From NCBI RefSeq assembly GCF_004135645.1, contig NZ_SDPW01000001.1, forward strand, positions 2,356,001 through 2,420,000: 64,000 nucleotides of DNA. The letters are read 5' to 3'. The notes below the pieces were generated by a model. The model had not been told where the DNA came from. It searched no databases and saw only the letters and a program-made list of their open reading frames with translations. Made by a program: the position numbers and the translations under genes. The stretch is from Senegalimassilia faecalis (GTDB taxonomy: Bacteria; Actinomycetota; Coriobacteriia; Coriobacteriales; Eggerthellaceae). Shown here in pieces: positions 28,778-38,558 of the stretch; within the stretch, counting starts at the first letter, position 1, and every line of letters begins with the position of its first letter.

Positions 28778-28806
28778 ATTATACCCCGGATGCCTAGGGA
28801 TTATGC
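28778..28806 (-). promoter_or_regulatory. Rrf2 gene promoter with shared motif
   Basis: A perfect TATAAT (28778-28783, minus strand) has a weak -35 (GCATAA, 28801-28806) 17 bases away. Between them is ATGCCTAGGGA (28790-28800, read on the plus strand), identical to the 11-mer in the cysK promoter. This suggests autoregulation. Confidence 0.6.
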
Positions 28807-28834
28807 TGACATTCGCACGGCGAATTCGCCCACG

Positions 28835-31117
28835 CTACCTTTTGTGGCCGCGAGGCACGCCGCCGCGCTTCCCGCTTGCGGCGTTCTTCAGCCCGGCCAC
28901 ACCCTGCTTCGCCGCCCCGCGACCGGCCGGCACATGGCCACCGTGCGGGCGAATCAGGCACTTCGGCCCGTATCCCACCAGGTCAAGGCGTCCGGCGCGG
29001 CGCAGCGCCTCAAGCACCAGCTCATAATTCTTCGGGTCGCGATACTGGATAAGCGCGCGCTGCAGCGCCTTGTCGTGCGGGCTTTTCGGCACGAACACGC
29101 GCTCCATGGTGCGAGGGTCGACGCCCGTGAAGTACATGGCCGTGGACATGGTGGACGGCGTGGGGTAGAAATCCTGCACCTGCTCGGGGTTGAATCCCAT
29201 GTCGCGCACGTATTCCGCCAGCTCAACGGCCTCGTCGAGCGTGCTGCCCGGATGCGACGACATCAGGTACGGCACCACGAACTGCTTCAGCCCGCATTCC
29301 TCATTCGCCTCGGCGAACAACTTCACGAACTTCTCGTACACCTGGTGCTGCGGCTTGCCCATCACGCCCAGCACCGCGTTCGACACGTGCTCGGGCGCCA
29401 CACGCAGCTGACCGCTGACGTGGTGCTCGCACAGCTCGCGCACGAACGCGCGCCCGCCGTCCTTGTCGGCCAGCGCGAAATCGAAGCGGATGCCCGAGCG
29501 CACGAACACCTTCTTCACGCCCGGCAACGCACGCAGCTCGCGTAGAAGCTGCAGGTAATCCGTGTGGTCGGCGTTCAGCTTGCGGCACGGCTGCGGCGAA
29601 AGGCAATGCTTGTTGCGGCACGCGCCGCGGCGCAGCTGCGCATCGCACGCCGGCGCGCGATAGTCGGCCGTCGGCCCGCCCACGTCGTGGATGTACCCCT
29701 TGAACTCGGGGTCGGCAATCATCAGCTTCGCTTCCTCGATGATGGACTCGTGGCTGCGCACCTGCACGATGCGCCCCTGATGGAACGTCAGCGCGCAAAA
29801 CGCGCATTCGCCGAAGCACCCGCGGTTGCTGGTCAGGCTGAATTTCACTTCGCGAATGGCCGGCACGCCGCCAGCTTCCTCGTACATGGGGTGGTACGTG
29901 CGCGCATACGGCAAGCGGTACACCGCATCCATTTCGGAGGTGGTCAGCGGCTTGCTCGGCGGGTTCTGCACCACAAACTCATGGTCGGAATACGGCTCCA
30001 CCAGGCGTTTTCCCGTGAACGGGTCGCTGTTAGCGTACTGCACGTTGAAGCTGCGCGCATACTCCAAGTTGTCGGCCTGCATGCTGGGAAACGAGGGCAA
30101 AAGCTCGTAATCGTACACGTGCTCAAGCGACTTCGCGCGGTATACTGTGCCGTCGATGAACGTGATGTCGGACACGGAAAGCCCCGCCGCCAGCGCGTCG
30201 GCAATCTCGACGATGGAATGCTCACCCATGCCATAACTAACCAGGTCAGCGCCAGAATCAAGCAGAATCGACCGCTTGAGCTTATCCGACCAGTAATCAT
30301 AATGCGCCAACCGACGCAGCGATGCCTCAATGCCGCCGATAATGATGGGCGTGTCCTTGAACGTACGGCGAATAAGGTTGCCGTACACCACGGCAGCGCG
30401 GTCGGGCCGCAAGCCCATCTTCCCGCCCGGCGAAAACGCGTCGGCGCCGCGATGCTTCTTCGCCACCGTGTAGTGGTTCACCATGGAGTCCATGTTGCCT
30501 GCGGAAACCAGGAAGCCCAGTCGCGGTTCGCCCAGCAAGGCAATGCTTTCGGGGTCGCGCCAATCGGGCTGACAAATCACGCCGACCTTGTAGTGATTCG
30601 CTTCTAGCAGGCGCGTGATGATAGCCATGCCGAACGAGGGGTGGTCCACATACGCGTCGCCGCACACGAACACGAAGTCGCACTGATCCCAGCCACGCGC
30701 CTGCATATCGGCGCGATTTACCGGCAAAAACGCACTGCGATCAGGCATAACCGTCTGCTGCTTGCCATGTCGTTCCGCGCCGTGCCCGTGCTTGCCCGTG
30801 TGCTTCGGCTTGCCGCCTTGCGCGCCGGCACGCTTTGCCTTGCCGGTCGCCTCTCTGCGCGCATCGCGGTCCGCGTGCTTCACGCCACGCGTCACACCGT
30901 CGCGCGCCTCGTCCCGCTTTCCACGCGCACGCTTATCCGCACCACCGCGCGCATCGCCGCGCCCACGCCGCTGGCCGCCGGAGCCGCCATGCTTTCGCGA
31001 CGCCTCCGCACCCTTTGCCGGCTCTGCAGCACCGCGCCGCGACGGTTTGCCGCTTCGTCCGCCTTGCGCGCCGGCGCCTTTGCGTCCAGCGCCCTGCCCC
31101 GTATTCCCTTGTTTCAC
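28835..31117 (-). CDS. YgiQ-family radical SAM protein
   Basis: A 760-residue YgiQ-type protein. Residues 125-190 form the family N-terminus (RGWDQCDFVFVCGDAYVDHP). The radical SAM cluster motif is CFGECAFC (CX3CX2C), and the C-terminal domain ends in DFYPTPSTMSTAMY and a basic tail. The reaction is unknown. The first 123 residues are a Gly/Arg/Lys-rich low-complexity extension that most relatives lack. The start is GTG 31117; ATG 30748 would remove the extension, but it has no visible ribosome site. Confidence 0.9.
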   Translation of the reverse strand: MKQGNTGQGAGRKGAGAQGGRSGKPSRRGAAEPAKGAEASRKHGGSGGQRRGRGDARGGADKRARGKRDEARDGVTRGVKHADRDARREATGKAKRAGAQGGKPKHTGKHGHGAERHGKQQTVMPDRSAFLPVNRADMQARGWDQCDFVFVCGDAYVDHPSFGMAIITRLLEANHYKVGVICQPDWRDPESIALLGEPRLGFLVSAGNMDSMVNHYTVAKKHRGADAFSPGGKMGLRPDRAAVVYGNLIRRTFKDTPIIIGGIEASLRRLAHYDYWSDKLKRSILLDSGADLVSYGMGEHSIVEIADALAAGLSVSDITFIDGTVYRAKSLEHVYDYELLPSFPSMQADNLEYARSFNVQYANSDPFTGKRLVEPYSDHEFVVQNPPSKPLTTSEMDAVYRLPYARTYHPMYEEAGGVPAIREVKFSLTSNRGCFGECAFCALTFHQGRIVQVRSHESIIEEAKLMIADPEFKGYIHDVGGPTADYRAPACDAQLRRGACRNKHCLSPQPCRKLNADHTDYLQLLRELRALPGVKKVFVRSGIRFDFALADKDGGRAFVRELCEHHVSGQLRVAPEHVSNAVLGVMGKPQHQVYEKFVKLFAEANEECGLKQFVVPYLMSSHPGSTLDEAVELAEYVRDMGFNPEQVQDFYPTPSTMSTAMYFTGVDPRTMERVFVPKSPHDKALQRALIQYRDPKNYELVLEALRRAGRLDLVGYGPKCLIRPHGGHVPAGRGAAKQGVAGLKNAASGKRGGVPRGHKR

Positions 31118-31125
31118 GAATCCGC

Positions 31126-31983
31126 CTATCTTTGCGCCTGGCCCGACGCCATCTCAAACGGCATGGGGTCATCTTGACCGCGCCATGCCGGAACATCAAA
31201 TTGCTGCACCCAGTATCCCATGGCACGCACGGTCATGATGGTGATAAACGCGGATGCCGCCGAAAGCACCACAAGCGCTACCAGGCACACCATCATGGCC
31301 GCCAACGCGAACAGCATCACCGCCAGCGCACTTGCCATGCCGCCGCTTCCCCACACGCCCAGCGCTGTAAGCGCAGCCACCACAACGCCCATTCCCAGAG
31401 CGAAACCGCCAAGGATCGCGCCCATGCATACCGTCAGCGCCACGCCAACGCACACCACGCGCACAAGGCCTTTCGTGTCGTGGCGCATCATCGCCCACAG
31501 CCGCGACAGCTGAAACCCGGGCCCTAAGCGCCCGTAGATGCTCGCACGCGCAGCCGCTACCAGGTAAAACAGCGAAGCAATCACCAGAATCAACAAGCTG
31601 AACAGCCCGGAGATGTTCCCTGACAGTACATGCCCCGTACCGCCAAACACCGCGCCCGATACCGTATCAAGCCCGCGCCCCGCCATAACGCTGAACACGC
31701 CCTCCACCACGCCGGGGGCAATCAAGCAGAACACCGTATTGATAACGAAAACGATCAGCCCGCGCCGGTACAGCTGGCCGTCCTCGTTGCCGAAGATACG
31801 CGGCGGCAGCGGCGTTTCCACGCCCCAGGCGATGTCGCGCAGCCACCCGTATGCATAGCCAAACAACACCACCTGGCCGAAAATGGGAATGAGGGACAGC
31901 AATCCCAGCAAGAACATCTTGCCAAGCCAACCTTCAGATTGCTTGATGTCGTTCCATGCAGCTTTGAAGTAACCCTTTTGCAT
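31126..31983 (-). CDS. DUF4013-family membrane protein
   Basis: A 285-residue membrane protein with six or seven hydrophobic segments. The opening MQKGYFKAAWNDIKQSEGW followed by LLGLLSLIPIFGQVVLFGYA and WLRDIAWG is typical of DUF4013. Function is unknown. ATG 31983 has AAAGGG upstream. The stop lies eight bases before the start of the radical SAM gene, so they are probably one transcript. Confidence 0.82.
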   Translation of the reverse strand: MQKGYFKAAWNDIKQSEGWLGKMFLLGLLSLIPIFGQVVLFGYAYGWLRDIAWGVETPLPPRIFGNEDGQLYRRGLIVFVINTVFCLIAPGVVEGVFSVMAGRGLDTVSGAVFGGTGHVLSGNISGLFSLLILVIASLFYLVAAARASIYGRLGPGFQLSRLWAMMRHDTKGLVRVVCVGVALTVCMGAILGGFALGMGVVVAALTALGVWGSGGMASALAVMLFALAAMMVCLVALVVLSAASAFITIMTVRAMGYWVQQFDVPAWRGQDDPMPFEMASGQAQR

Positions 31984-32160
31984 GACAGGCACCCTTTCCC
32001 TTTTCCCGATTTTGCCGCGCGCGGCTTTCCCTTGCCAATGCGTTGCGCAAACGCCCTGGCAACGAACAGCCGCACTCCTGCAGCTTCGAACAATACACGC
32101 GCAAACACGCGCGCTACACAACCGTAACCATCTCGTTTCATTCACCCGCAACCCCGCACA

Positions 32161-32192
32161 AGAAAAGGACCCGCTGCAAGCAGCGGGTCCTT
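32161..32192 (-). terminator. rplJL operon terminator
   Basis: A perfect 13-bp stem (AAGGACCCGCTGC with its complement, 32165-32192) is followed on the minus strand by TTTTCTTG. It lies 24 bases after the rplL stop. Confidence 0.85.
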
Positions 32193-32215
32193 CGCAAACC
32201 AGTCTGGGACTGAAT

Positions 32216-32590
32216 TTACTTCAGGGTCACAGCAGCGCCGGCGTCCTCCAGCGTCTTCTTGATCTCCTCAGCCTTGTCCTTGGCAACACCCTCCTGGATG
32301 GTGGAAGGAGCGGACTCGACGGTCTCCTTGGCTTCCTTCAGGCCCTGGCCGGTGATCTCACGGACAGCCTTGATGACAGCGATCTTGTTGTCGCCGAAGC
32401 CCTCGAGCACAACGTCGAACTCGGTCTTCTCTTCAGCAGCAGCAGCGCCAGCAGCCGGAGCGGCAGCAACAGCAACCGGAGCAGCAGCGGACACGCCAAA
32501 GGTCTCCTCGATGTCCTTGACCAGCTCGGAAGCCTCGAGCAGGGACATTTCCTTCAGAGCCTCGATGATCTCTTCGCGAGAAACAGCCAT
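32216..32590 (-). CDS. rplL: 50S ribosomal protein L7/L12
   Basis: A 124-residue L7/L12 stalk protein. The N-terminal dimerisation helix ([20 protein letters not shown]), the Ala-rich hinge ([20 protein letters not shown]) and the C-terminal factor-binding domain ([32 protein letters not shown]) are all present. It recruits translation GTPases to the ribosome. It follows rplJ, as is usual. Confidence 0.97.
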   Translation of the reverse strand: MAVSREEIIEALKEMSLLEASELVKDIEETFGVSAAAPVAVAAAPAAGAAAAEEKTEFDVVLEGFGDNKIAVIKAVREITGQGLKEAKETVESAPSTIQEGVAKDKAEEIKKTLEDAGAAVTLK

Positions 32591-32688
32591 GTTAGTTTCC
32601 TTTCAAAGGGGCTGGTGCGCCTTATGCACCCCAGCCGAAATTTCAAATGCATTACGCGGCACATCTTATGCCGCTAGAAGGTTGCGGC

Positions 32689-33210
32689 TTACGCAGCTTC
32701 CTTCTGATCGGCAACAGCCTTCGTGACCTGAGCCAGGCCGCGCGACACGCCGTTGATGGCAGTAGCCAGACCCTGAGCAACACCGTTGATGGCAGCGGCG
32801 ATGTGGGCGTACAGCTCCTCGCGAGAAGGCAGGGAAGCGATGGCCTCCACCTCTTCTGCGCTGACGGCAGCACCCTCCATCAAGCCACCCTTGATCTGCA
32901 GGTTCTCGTTGGTCTTAGCGAATTCCTTGACGGCCTTAGCGGCAGCAGCCACGTCGGAGCCGGCAAACACGAATGCGCTGGGGCCATGCAGCATGTCGTC
33001 GAGCGTCGGCAGCTCGGACTCAGCCAGGGCGATGCGCATAACGGTGTTCTTGTACACCTTCATGGCTGCGCCGGCCTCGCGAACAGCGCCACGCAGAGCC
33101 TCGACTTCCTTCACGGTCAGACCGCAAGCGTCGACAACCCAGACAGCACCGGCACCCTCGAGATCTTCCTTGATCGCGGTGAGCATCGATTGATTCTTTG
33201 CGTTCGGCAT
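32689..33210 (-). CDS. rplJ: 50S ribosomal protein L10
   Basis: A 173-residue L10, the base of the L7/L12 stalk. It shows the family blocks VVDACGLTVKEVEALRGAVR, YKNTVMRIAL and GPSAFVFAGSDV, and a C-terminal helix that binds L7/L12 dimers. The ribosome site is a perfect AGGAGG before ATG 33210. The leader holds a hairpin terminator. Confidence 0.97.
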   Translation of the reverse strand: MPNAKNQSMLTAIKEDLEGAGAVWVVDACGLTVKEVEALRGAVREAGAAMKVYKNTVMRIALAESELPTLDDMLHGPSAFVFAGSDVAAAAKAVKEFAKTNENLQIKGGLMEGAAVSAEEVEAIASLPSREELYAHIAAAINGVAQGLATAINGVSRGLAQVTKAVADQKEAA

Positions 33211-33270
33211 GTATTACACCTCCTTCTTCCTCAAACTCGGGTTCCGCCCCATGCGGGTGGAGTCGCGCTT

Positions 33271-33314
33271 GAGAAAAAGAACGACCCCTGCCGTCCTCAG
33301 ACACAGGGGTCGTT
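33271..33314 (-). terminator. attenuator in the rplJ leader
   Basis: An 11-bp perfect stem (AACGACCCCTG with its complement, 33280-33290 and 33304-33314) is followed on the minus strand by TTCTTTTTCTC. It lies about 60 bases before rplJ. Either it ends an upstream transcript or, more likely, it is a transcription attenuator for rplJL, as known in many bacteria. Confidence 0.7.
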
Positions 33315-33405
33315 GAAGTGCGATACTTAACAACCACCTCGGCGGGCCGCTTTCGCGATTGAACCTTTCGGTGCCTGCTGTCTTTGGCAGCGGAACTGCT
33401 TTACG

Positions 33406-35394
33406 TTACGCCTTCACGGTATCGGCTGTTTCCGCGGACTTGTCGTCCGTCTTCGCAGCATCGCCCGATGAAGGCTTATCTATAGTAGCAGAATTCTTCG
33501 AGGTGTCAATTTCCTGCACCGAATTTGTGGTGTCGCCCTTCACATATTTGAACGTGATGGTGTCGCCTTCCTTGTAGCCCACGATGCCCAGCTGCCCCGG
33601 GATGGCGAAGTCGAAGATGCCGTCCACGCCGTCAAGCGTTACGTAGAAGTGCGAGTTGCCGTCCATGACCGCCTGCGTCATGCTGCGGATGACGCCCGTG
33701 GCCTCCTCCATGTTCGCTTCGGCCGCATCCGTGGACAGCGCGCCGCTGGTTGCCAACATGGCCTGGTACGACTTCTGCGTTTCCGCAACCGTGTCGCCCG
33801 TGGCAACGTTCTGGTAATGCTGGATGTCCACCATTGCGAACTTCTTCACGGTGCCCGCGTTATCCTTCAACGCCATGAAGTACGTCGGCTGCTCGGAAAC
33901 GTTGATCAGGATGGGGAACGTTGCGGAGTAACGCAGGTTCTGCACCGCGCCTTCGGCCGACTGCATGGCCGATTCCTCGGTAGCGCCGGCCACCGGGTAG
34001 TAGTGCGACTCGGCCGTGCGCTGGTTCACCAGCACGAAGCCCACGATGGAGTTGTCCGCCGTTGCCGACGTCACGCCCGTGTACACCCACACGTCATCGT
34101 CCTTGGCGATGTAGTTGTAGCCCACGTTGCCATCGGTGCCCGGCGTGGTCTGCACCACGTTCTTCTGGCCCAGCCAACTGTTCAGCCAGCCGTCCTGGTA
34201 CTTGCCCGACCAGTTGTACTGCTGGATAAGCAGCTCGGCCGGATAAGCGCGGTCGACCCATTGGGGCACATCGTCGATGGACAAGTCCGTGCATTCGCCC
34301 GTGGTGGCGTTCACCATGACCACGCGCTCGATGGTGGTGCCACCGAACAGGCCGATGGTACGCGTCTGCACCGGACAGATCCACCAGGGCTGGCCGTCCT
34401 CGTCGATTTCGAACGACTTCTCATCGAACATGTAGAAGGGGTACTTCAGCTGCACGTAACGGTCGATGTTGCGGGCCAAAGGCTCGGAACGCGAATAGAA
34501 GATGGCGCGGTCGCCCAGCTTCACGATCTGCGCATCCTGCGTGGTCATATCCACCAGCGCGTACGCCGGGATGCCCTCGGCTCGGTTCGTCAGCCACTTG
34601 AACAGGTCGGCATAGCCCAGCGGGCTCACGCGCACGGGCGTGCCCTGGTAGTTGATCTGGCTATACGTACCCGCAATCTCGAACTGGCTGACGTACTCGG
34701 GAATGTTGCCCATGGCGCGATTGCCCAGAAGCGCCGCGGAATCGCGGTCGATGATGGGAATCTCGGAGTAGTCGACCTGCTGGATATCCTGCGCGAAGTC
34801 GGCGTCCTGCGTTTGCAGCACGTTGGCGTATTTGGCGGCGTTGCCCGGGAAAATGGACAGCGACGCCACGGCGCCCAGCACGCCCACCAGCGCGATGACC
34901 GCCGGCACCCACGATGCGACCTTGAACGCCTTGGCCTTCGTGCGGCTGGGATCAACCTTGCTGTTGCCCGTTTCGTACGTGCGCGATTTTGCGCGCCAGA
35001 ACACAAACAGCGGCAGCAGCACGAACACGGCCACGAACAGCCACGTGTCGGTGCTACGGACGTTGATGGGCGGATGGAACCACCAGTAGGCAACCAGCAG
35101 CACCACAATCAGCAGAATGGCAAGGATGACCAGCGCTTTCTTGCTCATCTGGCCCATTTTGTCACCGAACGAGAAATCGGCGTCGCCGCCTTTGCCGCCC
35201 GAGCCGCCATGGCCACCGAAGCCCGCGAACGGGTTTCCCGCGCCGCCGCCGAACGGGCTTGCGCCGCCTTGCTGCGACCCTCCTTCGCTGCCGGCGGTCG
35301 GACCGCTCTGCGGCCCACCGAATCCCGCGCCCATGTCGAAGCCCGACTGTTTGAGGGCATCGATGAGCGATTCAAACCCGGATGTCTGTTTCAC
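33406..35394 (-). CDS. large membrane-anchored protein of unknown function
   Basis: A 662-residue protein I do not recognise. Residues 20-75 are rich in Gly, Ser, Gln and Pro with repeated GG and GFGG motifs. Three hydrophobic segments follow at about 85-103, 117-133 and 158-180. The remaining 480 residues are probably outside the cell and include many aromatic residues (YYPVAGATEESAMQS, FPILINVSEQPTYFMALKD). The last 40 residues are Asp/Lys/Thr/Ser-rich. GTG 35394 has AAAGGGATG upstream. It lies between rplJ and aconitase on its own. Confidence 0.75.
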   Translation of the reverse strand: MKQTSGFESLIDALKQSGFDMGAGFGGPQSGPTAGSEGGSQQGGASPFGGGAGNPFAGFGGHGGSGGKGGDADFSFGDKMGQMSKKALVILAILLIVVLLVAYWWFHPPINVRSTDTWLFVAVFVLLPLFVFWRAKSRTYETGNSKVDPSRTKAKAFKVASWVPAVIALVGVLGAVASLSIFPGNAAKYANVLQTQDADFAQDIQQVDYSEIPIIDRDSAALLGNRAMGNIPEYVSQFEIAGTYSQINYQGTPVRVSPLGYADLFKWLTNRAEGIPAYALVDMTTQDAQIVKLGDRAIFYSRSEPLARNIDRYVQLKYPFYMFDEKSFEIDEDGQPWWICPVQTRTIGLFGGTTIERVVMVNATTGECTDLSIDDVPQWVDRAYPAELLIQQYNWSGKYQDGWLNSWLGQKNVVQTTPGTDGNVGYNYIAKDDDVWVYTGVTSATADNSIVGFVLVNQRTAESHYYPVAGATEESAMQSAEGAVQNLRYSATFPILINVSEQPTYFMALKDNAGTVKKFAMVDIQHYQNVATGDTVAETQKSYQAMLATSGALSTDAAEANMEEATGVIRSMTQAVMDGNSHFYVTLDGVDGIFDFAIPGQLGIVGYKEGDTITFKYVKGDTTNSVQEIDTSKNSATIDKPSSGDAAKTDDKSAETADTVKA

Positions 35395-35440
35395 GGCATC
35401 CCTTTCTTCCCTTGAAGTTTGCGATTCTCCCCATCATACA

Positions 35441-35478
35441 CGAAAGCGTCCAGCTTCCGAAAAAGCTGAACGCTTTCG
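35441..35478. terminator. hairpin between aconitase and the membrane protein gene
   Basis: A 16-base stem with one mismatch (35441-35456 with 35463-35478) and a six-base loop lie about 185 bases after the aconitase stop. No clear T-tract follows, so it may be an mRNA 3'-end structure. Confidence 0.5.
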
Positions 35479-35662
35479 TTACCTTATAGTGACGCCGGGG
35501 CAACGCCGAGCGCAATGCCTCGAGCATCAGCGCGCTTTCGCGCTTGCGCAGCAGAAGCCTTTCGACCAAGCGCGCACGCCGCTTCAGCAATCGCGTCGCA
35601 GCGGGGCAAAGCCGGGCACGAGCGCTGCCGCGCCGCCTACGCGCCGCCCCGGCACGCAACCG

Positions 35663-38338
35663 CTATTTTGCCAGCTGGCGCAGCACGTACTGCAGGATGC
35701 CGCCGTTCTCGAAGTACTTGCCCTCCGTCGGCGTGTCCACGCGCACCGTTGCCTTGAACGCCACCGCAGACCCGTCGGCCTTCTTCGCCGTCACGTCCAC
35801 CACGCGCGGCTCGGGCAGGCCGTGCGAGAAGTCCACGGCGCCCACCGTGTACTGCTCGGAGCCGTCAAGCCCCAGGCTTTCGGCGCTTTCGCCTTCCGCG
35901 AACTGCAGCGGCATGACGCCCATGCCAATGAGGTTCGAGCGATGGATGCGCTCGAAGCTTTCGGCGAACGCCGCGCGAATGCCCAGAAGCATCGGGCCCT
36001 TCGCCGCCCAGTCGCGCGAGCTGCCGCTGCCGTACATCTTGCCGGCAACCACCACCAGGGGCACGCCGGCCTGCTCGTAATCCATAGCCGCATCGAACAG
36101 GGGCGTGACCTGGCCGTTCAGGAAGTCGCGCGTCCAGCCGCCCTTCTTGCCCTCCGCCAGCTTGTTCGCCAGCTTCACGTTGGCGAACGTGCCGCGCATC
36201 ATCACCTCGTGGTTGCCGCGGCGCGCGCCGTACGTGTTGAAGTCGGCAGGCGCCACGCCACGCTCCTCCAGGTACTTCGCCGCCGGGGAATCGGGCGCGA
36301 TGCTGCCAGCCGGCGAGATGTGGTCGGTGGTGATGAAGTCGCCCAGGAATGCCAGCGCGCGGGCGTCGGCAATCGGCGCCGCCGGCTCAGGCTCGGCGCC
36401 CATGCCGTCGAAGTACGGCGCACGGCGCACGTACGTGGAGTCCGCATCCCACGCGAACGTGTCGGACGGCTCGCTGCCCAGCTGCTGCCACGCCGCGTCG
36501 CCGTCGTACAGGCCGCGCGAGCCTTCCTCGTACAGCTCCTGCGTGGCGAACTTCGCCAGAAGCTCAGCAACTTCCTCGTTCGTCGGCCAGATGTCGGCCA
36601 GGTGCACCGGCGTGCCATCGGCACGTTTGCCCAGCTCGGCGGTGGTCAGGTCAACGTCCATGGTGCCCGCCAGCGAATATGCGATAACCGTTGCCGGCGC
36701 GCCCAGGTAATTCTGCGACACATCGGGGGAAATGCGGCCCTCGAAGTTGCGGTTGCCCGAAAGCACGCTGGCAAGTTCCAGGTCGTCGGCAATGTCGTGC
36801 AGCTGCGGCAGCACGGGGCCGGAGTTGCCGATGCAGCTCATGCAACCGAAGCCGCACGTGTAAAAGCCCAGTTGACGCAGGCCGTCAAGCAGCCCGGCGC
36901 GCTCAAGCAGAAGCTCGGTGGCACGGCTGCCCGGCGCCAGGATGCACTTCACCCACGGCTTGGGGGCAAGGCCCGCTTCGGCTGCCTTCTTCGCCACCAA
37001 ACCCGCCGTCAGCATCATGGACGGGTCCGTTGCCGTGGTGCAGCTGGTCACCGCGGCAATGGCCAGCGCGCCGTGGCCCAGCTCGCACGCCTGGCCGTTT
37101 ACGTCAACGGTAACCTTCTTGCCCAGGTCAAGGCCGCGATCGGCGCAAATGCCGCGGAAACGCTCCTGCGCCTCGTCAAGCCAAATGCGGTCGTGCGGGC
37201 GCGACGGGCCGGCAATGCTGCGCTTCACGCTGCCCAGGTCAAGCTCCAGCACGTCGGCGTACACGCGCTCGGGCGCGGCCGGGTCGTTCCAGAAGCCCTG
37301 CACCTTCGCGTACTGCTCGACCAGCGCCACCTGCTCTTCGCTGCGGCCGGTCAGGCGCAGATACGCCAGCGTCTGCTCGTCAACGGGGAACAGCGTGCAC
37401 GTGCTGCCGTATTCCGGCGTCATGTTCGAGATGCACGTGCGCTGCGTAGCGTTCAAGCTGTCAAGGCCGGGGCCGAAGCACTCGACGAAGCAGCCGACCA
37501 CGCCCTTCTCGCGCAGCATCTTCGCGAACGTCAGCGCCACGTCCATGGCGGCCACGCCTTCGGCAAGCTTGCCGGTCAGGCGCACGCCCACCACCTTCGG
37601 CACCAGCGTGGTGATCGGCTGGCCCAGCGCCGCGGCCTCGGCCTCGATGCCACCGACGCCCCAGCCCAGCACGCCGATGCCGTTGGCCGTAGGCGTGTGG
37701 CTGTCCGTGCCCACCAGCGTATCGAAGTACACGGTGGGGTTCTCGCCCGCAGGCGTTTTCACGCCAGCAGCTTCCGACGTCATGGCCACGCGCGCGAACT
37801 GCTCGATGTTCAGCTGATGGCAGATGCCCGCTCCTGGCGGCACAATGCGCACGTTCTCGAACGACTCTTGCGCCCACTTCAGGAAGTTGTAGCGCTCGCC
37901 GTTGCGCTGAAACTCCAGCTCCATGTTCTTCTCCATGGCGCACGAGCAACCCGCCACATCGGCGATAACGGAGTGGTCAATAACCAAATCGCACGGGATT
38001 TGCGGATTGATCTTCGCAGGGTCGCCGCCCAGGCTCGCGCATGCCTCGCGCATAACGGCGAAGTCCACGAACACCGGCACGCCCGTGAAGTCCTGGAACA
38101 GCACGCGCGCGGGGCTGAACTCCACCTCGCTGCCAACTTCGCCGGCACAACCGGCTTCAATCACGCGTTTCGCCAGGTCAGCAGCCGCTTCCGGCGTTTC
38201 AGCGTTGCGCAGCACGTTCTCTAGCAGCACCTTCAGCGCATACGGCAGCTTCTCAGAGCCGGCAATCTGCTCGATCGGATAATACGTGTACGCGGCATCC
38301 CCCACGGAAAGGGTAGCGGCGAACTTCTCGTTCTTCAT
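35663..38338 (-). CDS. acnA: aconitate hydratase
   Basis: An 891-residue aconitase of the AcnA/IRP type that isomerises citrate to isocitrate. Cluster cysteines are visible in VTSCTTATDPS and CGFGCMSCIGNSGPV, and DSHTPTANGIGVLGWGVGG and GAGSSRDWAAKG-like (GSGSSRDWAAKG) blocks are present. ATG 38338 has AAGGGGGA upstream. Isocitrate dehydrogenase lies 268 bases upstream in the same direction, giving the oxidative branch towards 2-oxoglutarate, probably for glutamate synthesis in an anaerobe with a partial TCA cycle. Confidence 0.96.
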   Translation of the reverse strand: MKNEKFAATLSVGDAAYTYYPIEQIAGSEKLPYALKVLLENVLRNAETPEAAADLAKRVIEAGCAGEVGSEVEFSPARVLFQDFTGVPVFVDFAVMREACASLGGDPAKINPQIPCDLVIDHSVIADVAGCSCAMEKNMELEFQRNGERYNFLKWAQESFENVRIVPPGAGICHQLNIEQFARVAMTSEAAGVKTPAGENPTVYFDTLVGTDSHTPTANGIGVLGWGVGGIEAEAAALGQPITTLVPKVVGVRLTGKLAEGVAAMDVALTFAKMLREKGVVGCFVECFGPGLDSLNATQRTCISNMTPEYGSTCTLFPVDEQTLAYLRLTGRSEEQVALVEQYAKVQGFWNDPAAPERVYADVLELDLGSVKRSIAGPSRPHDRIWLDEAQERFRGICADRGLDLGKKVTVDVNGQACELGHGALAIAAVTSCTTATDPSMMLTAGLVAKKAAEAGLAPKPWVKCILAPGSRATELLLERAGLLDGLRQLGFYTCGFGCMSCIGNSGPVLPQLHDIADDLELASVLSGNRNFEGRISPDVSQNYLGAPATVIAYSLAGTMDVDLTTAELGKRADGTPVHLADIWPTNEEVAELLAKFATQELYEEGSRGLYDGDAAWQQLGSEPSDTFAWDADSTYVRRAPYFDGMGAEPEPAAPIADARALAFLGDFITTDHISPAGSIAPDSPAAKYLEERGVAPADFNTYGARRGNHEVMMRGTFANVKLANKLAEGKKGGWTRDFLNGQVTPLFDAAMDYEQAGVPLVVVAGKMYGSGSSRDWAAKGPMLLGIRAAFAESFERIHRSNLIGMGVMPLQFAEGESAESLGLDGSEQYTVGAVDFSHGLPEPRVVDVTAKKADGSAVAFKATVRVDTPTEGKYFENGGILQYVLRQLAK

Positions 38339-38558
38339 ATCGTCCCCCTTGAAGCGCCGATGCGCTTCCATCGTGTCGTTGCAAAATAGGGAAGGGCCGG
38401 GATGAATCCAAAAAGCGAAGTCGAGAATCGCACCGGTTGAGCAGATCGCATCGGGGCACGGCCTTCACCGGCCAAGCTTCGCCCCTTGCGCCCTATTAGC
38501 CCGAAACCCGTCCTCGCGACCAGGATTGCTTCTGCAGCCCCGTCCCTTCAAACGAAAG

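Noticed and set aside
35117-38224. 1035-codon plus-strand open frame
   Set aside because: It lies opposite acnA and the 3' neighbour; high GC third positions keep the antisense frame open. The protein is Arg/His/Ala-rich with no family likeness.
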